Below are positions 60,254 to 64,000 of a stretch of 64,000 nucleotides of DNA, piece by piece. Location of the stretch: NCBI RefSeq assembly GCF_042140125.1, contig NZ_CP159473.1, one strand, 5' to 3'. The position numbers and the translations under genes were made by a program. Position 1 is the first letter of the stretch, and each line of letters opens with the position of its first letter. The notes below the pieces were generated by a model. It searched no databases. It saw only the letters and a list, made by a program, of their open reading frames with translations, and was not told the origin of the DNA. The DNA is from Rhodophyticola sp017644125 (GTDB taxonomy: Bacteria > Pseudomonadota > Alphaproteobacteria > Rhodobacterales > Rhodobacteraceae).

Positions 60254-60652
60254 ATGCAAACTACCCTTTCCGACATGTTCGCCCGTCTGATCGACACCCA
60301 TTGCGCGACCCTGCCCGGCGCCGTTGCCGAACAACCGTTCGGACCGGACACGCAGGTCTGGAAGATCGGTGGCCGGATGTTTGCCGCCCATACGCGCGGC
60401 GCGAACGGCGTTTCGGTCAAATGCGCCGACGGGGCCACGGCGCAGCGGCTGATCCAGACCCGCAAGGCGATCTCGGCGCCCTATCTCAAACGGGGCGGTT
60501 GGGTGATGTTCCTGTGGGAGAACACCCGGCCCGAAGAGTTGCGGTGGCGGCTGACCGACAGCTACATGATCGTGCGCAGCGGCCTGCCCTGCGAACGGCA
60601 GGCGGAACTGCCCCCGCCGCCGCCGATACGCGGGCGTGCGGCGGGCGCCTGA
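60254..60652 (+). CDS. MmcQ/YjbR family protein
   Basis: 132 residues from the ATG at 60254 (another in-frame ATG at 60275). CyaY-like fold of the YjbR family: AVAEQPFGPDTQVWKIGGRMFAAH, VSVKCADGATAQRLIQ, and LKRGGWVMFLWENTRPEELRWRLTDSYMIV. Described as DNA-binding in some members; the role is unsettled. No clear ribosome binding site. Confidence 0.82.
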   Translation: MQTTLSDMFARLIDTHCATLPGAVAEQPFGPDTQVWKIGGRMFAAHTRGANGVSVKCADGATAQRLIQTRKAISAPYLKRGGWVMFLWENTRPEELRWRLTDSYMIVRSGLPCERQAELPPPPPIRGRAAGA

Positions 60653-60730
60653 AACGGGATCGCGGGCGCAGCCCTTGCCTTTTTCCGCGCCGCCGGTCCA
60701 TCTGGTCGCAGCATCAGATGAGGTGGCGCG

Positions 60731-61918
60731 ATGAAAGCCTCCAACCGCATTCGCACGCTGACCGGTACCGGCGATGATGGCTGGGGCCTGTTTCTGCGCG
60801 CCCGCGCGATGAAGGCCGCGGGCGAGCCGGTGCTGGAGCTGACCATCGGGGAGCATGACATCGCCACCGATCCGCGCATTCTGGCGGCCATGACGGCCTC
60901 GGCCCGGGGCGGGCATACGGGCTACGCCGCCGTGCCCGGCATCCCCGCCCTGCGCGACGCGGTGGCCGCGCGGCTCACCGAACAGACCGGGGTGCCCACG
61001 TCCCGCGACAACGTGCTGATCACGCCGGGCGGACAGGCCGGTCTTTTCGCCGCCCACCACGCCGCCTGCGACGAGGGCGACCGCGCGCTGCTCATCGATC
61101 CCTATTATGCCACCTATCCCGGAACGATCCGTGGCGTCGGCGCGGTTCCCGTCCCGGTTCAGGCCGCGCCGGAGGATGGGTTCCAGCCGCGCGAGACCGC
61201 CCTTGCCGCAGCGGCACACGGGGCCAAATCCCTGCTGATCAATTCGCCCAACAACCCCACGGGCGTCGTCTATACGCCGGAGACGCTTGCGGGCATCGCG
61301 CGGGTCGCATGCGAGCACGGGCTCTGGCTGATCTCGGACGAGGTTTACGACACCCAGGTCTGGCAGGGCGCCCATATCTCTCCGCGCGCCTTGCCCGGCA
61401 TGGCCGCGCGCACCCTTGTGGTGGGCTCGCTCTCCAAAAGCCATGCGATGACCGGGTCGCGCCTTGGCTGGGTCGTGGGGCCTTCGGAGGTCATCGCCCA
61501 TATGATCACGCTTGCCACCCACACCACCTATGGCGTGCCCGGCTACATTCAGGACGCGGGCCTTCATGCCCTTGGCCTCGGCGTGGAGTTCGAGGCCGGG
61601 ATCGCCGCCCCCTTCCTGCGCCGCCGCGAGATCATCCTGACCCTTCTGGTGGGGCAGCAGGCGGTGCGCGCGGTCCCCGCGCAGGGGGCCATGTACGCGA
61701 TGCTCGATATCCGCTCGACCGGGTTCAGCGGCGAGGAGTTTGCCGCGCGGCTTCTGGAGGCCGAAAAGATCGCCGTGATGCCCGGCGAAAGCTTCGGTGC
61801 CGCCGCGGCGGGCCATATACGTGTGGCGCTGACCCTGCCCGATGACCAGTTCGGGGAGGCCGCGAGCCGGCTGATCCGGTTCGCCAATCTTTGCGCGGCC
61901 CGGCGCGGTGCGGAATAG
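60731..61918 (+). CDS. PLP-dependent class I/II aminotransferase
   Basis: 395 residues. Fold-type I features: HTGYAAVPGIPALRDAVA, NSPNNPTGVVYTPE, LISDEVYDTQVW, the PLP lysine in GSLSKSHAMTGSRLGWVVG and C-terminal IRVALTLPDDQ. Closest in style to aspartate/arginine-pyruvate transaminases; substrate not determined. GAGGTG lies upstream of the ATG. Confidence 0.88.
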   Translation: MKASNRIRTLTGTGDDGWGLFLRARAMKAAGEPVLELTIGEHDIATDPRILAAMTASARGGHTGYAAVPGIPALRDAVAARLTEQTGVPTSRDNVLITPGGQAGLFAAHHAACDEGDRALLIDPYYATYPGTIRGVGAVPVPVQAAPEDGFQPRETALAAAAHGAKSLLINSPNNPTGVVYTPETLAGIARVACEHGLWLISDEVYDTQVWQGAHISPRALPGMAARTLVVGSLSKSHAMTGSRLGWVVGPSEVIAHMITLATHTTYGVPGYIQDAGLHALGLGVEFEAGIAAPFLRRREIILTLLVGQQAVRAVPAQGAMYAMLDIRSTGFSGEEFAARLLEAEKIAVMPGESFGAAAAGHIRVALTLPDDQFGEAASRLIRFANLCAARRGAE

Positions 61919-61968
61919 ACGCCCGATTTCCGGCTCACCGGCCGCGGCAAGCGCGCTACTCTGCCCCC

Positions 61969-63030
61969 ATGCTGATGACCACACCCGATTCTGACACGCT
62001 CTATACCGCCCTTCTGGCACGTGATCCGGCCTATGACGGGCAGGTCTTTGTCGGCGTCACGACGACAGGGATCTTTTGCCGCCTGAGCTGCCCAGCCCGC
62101 AAACCGAACCGCGCGAATTGCCGCTTTTTCGACAGTGCTGCCACCTCCATCGGCGCGGGCTTTCGCCCCTGCAAGCGCTGCGACCCGCTGGCCCATGGCG
62201 ACCCGATGGTGACGCGGCTTCTGGCCGCGCTGGAGGCCGAGCCGTCCCGCCGCTGGTCGGAGGCCGACATCATCGCCATGAAGATCGAGCCGTCCACCGC
62301 GCGGCGCGCCTTCAAGCGGGCCTTCGGGCTGAGCTTTCTGGAAATGGCGCGACACCGCCGTCTGGCGGCCGGGTTCACCACATTGGCCGCGGGCGGCCGG
62401 GTGATCGACGCGCAGATCGATGCGGGCTTCTCCTCCCCCGATGCGTTCCGTCAGGCCGTGATCCGGCTTCTGGGACTGCCGCCCGGACAGTTGCTCAAAT
62501 CCGCCGAGTTGACCGCCGACTGGATTGCCACTCCCATCGGCCCGATGATCGCCGTGGCCAGCCGCCACGCGCTCCATCTGCTGGAGTTCTTCGACCGCAA
62601 GGCCCTGCCCGCCGCGCTGCGCCGGCTTCTGTTGGATAGCCACGGCAGGCTCGGCTTTGGCAGGACCGATCTGATCGATCAGCTGGATCGCGCGCTACAC
62701 CTCTATTTCAGCGGCGGTTCCGCCCGGTTCGACCTGCCGTTTCGGCAACCGGGCAGCGCCTTTCAGCAATCGGTCTGGGCCGAGCTGCAACGTATCCCGG
62801 CGGGTGAACGGCGCAGCTATGGCCAGCTTGCCGAAGCGCTCGGCCGGCCCGAGGCGGTGCGCGCCGTCGCCCGCGCCAACGGCGCGAACAGCCTTGCCAT
62901 TCTGGTGCCCTGTCATCGGATCACCGGGGCCGACGGCGCCCTGACCGGCTATGGCGGCGGGCTCTGGCGCAAGGATCACCTGCTGACACTCGAACGAAGA
63001 TACAAAGATCAGAAAAGGATATCGACATGA
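61969..63030 (+). CDS. ada: Ada-type alkylation response protein (regulator and methyltransferase)
   Basis: 353 residues. N-terminal zinc domain with methyl-phosphotriester acceptor cysteines (GIFCRLSC and CKRC), AraC-type HTH (about 95-180, STARRAFKRAFGLSFLEMARHRRL, DAGFSSPDAFRQA), and the C-terminal O6-alkylguanine transferase with active site NSLAILVPCHRITG. It repairs alkylated DNA and activates the response genes. The stop overlaps the next gene by 4 nt. Confidence 0.94.
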   Translation: MLMTTPDSDTLYTALLARDPAYDGQVFVGVTTTGIFCRLSCPARKPNRANCRFFDSAATSIGAGFRPCKRCDPLAHGDPMVTRLLAALEAEPSRRWSEADIIAMKIEPSTARRAFKRAFGLSFLEMARHRRLAAGFTTLAAGGRVIDAQIDAGFSSPDAFRQAVIRLLGLPPGQLLKSAELTADWIATPIGPMIAVASRHALHLLEFFDRKALPAALRRLLLDSHGRLGFGRTDLIDQLDRALHLYFSGGSARFDLPFRQPGSAFQQSVWAELQRIPAGERRSYGQLAEALGRPEAVRAVARANGANSLAILVPCHRITGADGALTGYGGGLWRKDHLLTLERRYKDQKRIST

Positions 63031-63851
63031 GCCGTCACGACCCCGGACGCGCCTTTCGCGCGCTTCATCAACCCGGCAATCCGTTCATCCTCGCCAATGC
63101 CTGGGATGCGGGCAGCGCCCGGATGTTGGCCGGCCTTGGCGCACAGGCCATTGGCACATCCTCGGCCGCTCACGCCTTCACCCTTGGCCGCCCCGATGGC
63201 GGCACGCTCACCCGTGACGAGGCGCTGGCCCACGCCGTGGATCTCGTCGCGGCCACGCCCCTGCCCGTATCGGGCGATTTCGAGAACGGCTTCGGCGACG
63301 GCCCCGAGGACTGCGCCGAGACGGTACGGCTCTCGGTCGAGGCGGGGCTTGCGGGCATCTCCATCGAAGATACGGCCTTCCCCTCAGGCAAGCCCTATGC
63401 CTTTCCCGACGCGGTGGACAGGATCCGGACCGCATCTGCGGCCGCCCGTGCGTCGGCCCGGGATTTCGTGCTGTGCGCACGCGCCGACGGGGTCATGACC
63501 GGGCAATACGATATGGAAGAGGCGCTGCGCCGCTGCCTGGCCTATGCCGAGGCCGGGGCCGATTGCGTCTATACGCCGATGCCGCTCGATCTGTCCGACA
63601 TCGCCCGGCTCTGTGCGGCAAGCCCGGTGCCCGTCAACGCCCTGGTCGCGGGCCGGTTCGCCGGAATTCCCCGGGCCGACTATGCCGCCGCGGGGGTGGC
63701 GCGCATCTCGCTTGGATCCGCCCTTGCACGGGCCACGCACCGGGTGATTCATGATGCCGCGGTGGCAATGTTCGATCATGGCGATTTCACGCCCCTCACC
63801 CCGGGCATTTCCAGCGACGCGGTCGACGCTTTGCTGCGTGGAGAGGACTGA
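63027..63851 (+). CDS. Isocitrate lyase/PEP mutase family protein
   Basis: 274 residues of the PEP-mutase/ICL barrel: ILANAWDAGSARMLAGLGAQAIGTSSAA, DFENGFGDGPED (metal region), GISIEDTAFPSGKPY, and CARADGVMTGQYD. The classical KKCGH loop of isocitrate lyase is missing, so it is a member of the broad oxaloacetate-decarboxylase/2-methylisocitrate-lyase-like group. Coupled to ada by ATGA; the link may be only transcriptional. Confidence 0.85.
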   Translation: MSRHDPGRAFRALHQPGNPFILANAWDAGSARMLAGLGAQAIGTSSAAHAFTLGRPDGGTLTRDEALAHAVDLVAATPLPVSGDFENGFGDGPEDCAETVRLSVEAGLAGISIEDTAFPSGKPYAFPDAVDRIRTASAAARASARDFVLCARADGVMTGQYDMEEALRRCLAYAEAGADCVYTPMPLDLSDIARLCAASPVPVNALVAGRFAGIPRADYAAAGVARISLGSALARATHRVIHDAAVAMFDHGDFTPLTPGISSDAVDALLRGED

Positions 63852-63864
63852 GACGATATCACAA

Positions 63865-63907
63865 AAAAGGGCGGCCCGCGCTTTCGCGGCCCGCCCCTTG
63901 TTTCTTT
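63865..63907. terminator. Rho-independent terminator shared by convergent genes
   Basis: A long GC-rich stem with CTTT loop (left arm about 63867-63880, right arm about 63885-63899, two mismatches), preceded by A6 and followed by TTGTTTCTTT. It can serve the upstream plus-strand genes and the convergent minus-strand gene. Confidence 0.8.
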
Positions 63908-63921
63908 AAGTGCGGATCGGG

Positions 63922-64000
63922 TCAGAACCGGTAGGACACCCGCGCGCTGATCGTGGTCACGTCCACATCGATGCCGGTGGAGTCGAAATCTTCGAACTCG
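63922..64000 (-). CDS. C-terminus of an outer-membrane beta-barrel protein (partial)
   Basis: The last 25 codons of a minus-strand gene, ending ...VTTISARVSYRF and TGA. The alternating hydrophobic/polar last strand with terminal Tyr-x-Phe is the signature recognised by the BAM complex in outer-membrane barrels. The rest lies outside the window. Confidence 0.7.
   Translation of the reverse strand, partial: EFEDFDSTGIDVDVTTISARVSYRF

Overview
The window is a high-GC chromosomal segment from an alphaproteobacterium of the Rhodobacterales (Rhodobacter/Roseobacter group). The evidence is gene order and family type: a suf operon headed by a one-cysteine IscR-type regulator, recA with a GTTC-N7-GTTC SOS box beside alaS and cckA, a eukaryote-like NADP isocitrate dehydrogenase, a split corrinoid-dependent methyl-transfer module, and a zwf-pgl-pgi operon. 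No rRNA operon or CRISPR array is present.

Layout. 1-8906 (minus strand) is an iron-sulfur assembly operon: iscR-like regulator, IscS/NifS-like desulfurase, sufB, an FkbM-type methyltransferase, a YbjQ-like protein, sufC, sufD, two small YIP1-like membrane proteins and sufS, which runs off the left edge. 9009-12864 holds a hydrolase, small proteins, icd with its terminator, a DUF6356 protein and an Lrp-type regulator. 13009-25359 is housekeeping: alaS (apparently frameshifted near its 3' end), recA, a sulfotransferase-like gene, cckA, an RsmB-like rRNA methyltransferase, guaB, rlmE and ppx/gppA. 25596-30749 is a one-carbon/B12 module: a 'virulence factor' family protein, a MetF-like reductase, a pterin-binding methyltransferase, a membrane protein and a RamA-like corrinoid reactivator.

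30841-45587 is a 14.7-kb integrated element inserted in the anticodon loop of a tRNA-Gly(CCC) gene. The tRNA promoter and 5' half remain at 30763-30840 and the 3' half is at 45588-45624, with a 10-bp direct repeat AGCTTCCCAA at both junctions. The element encodes a tyrosine integrase, an excisionase-like protein, a primase-helicase, a repeat-rich probable origin, and a compact packaging module (DUF4055 portal-like protein, putative small terminase, large terminase). I see no capsid, tail or lysis gene, so it looks like a phage satellite or a reduced prophage. Its right end carries cargo: an HhH-GPD-like protein divergent from an XRE regulator, a DUF3489-like protein, and a 735-residue protein with a probable PIN-like nuclease domain, a coiled coil and two membrane segments. 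Next to the right junction it carries its own complete tRNA-Gly(CCC), which would replace the host tRNA it splits. An internal att-like region near 35.35-35.42 kb suggests the element is composite.

45658-64000 returns to host genes: the pgi-pgl-zwf operon with a LacI-type palindrome upstream, an RdhA-like corrinoid/4Fe-4S protein, an agmatinase-like ureohydrolase, an HNH nuclease, an esterase, an AlkA-like glycosylase, an MFS transporter, a squalene/phytoene synthase family protein, a methyltransferase, citramalate synthase, cysS, an MmcQ/YjbR protein, an aminotransferase, Ada, a PEP mutase/isocitrate lyase family protein, and the C-terminus of an outer-membrane beta-barrel protein at the right edge.
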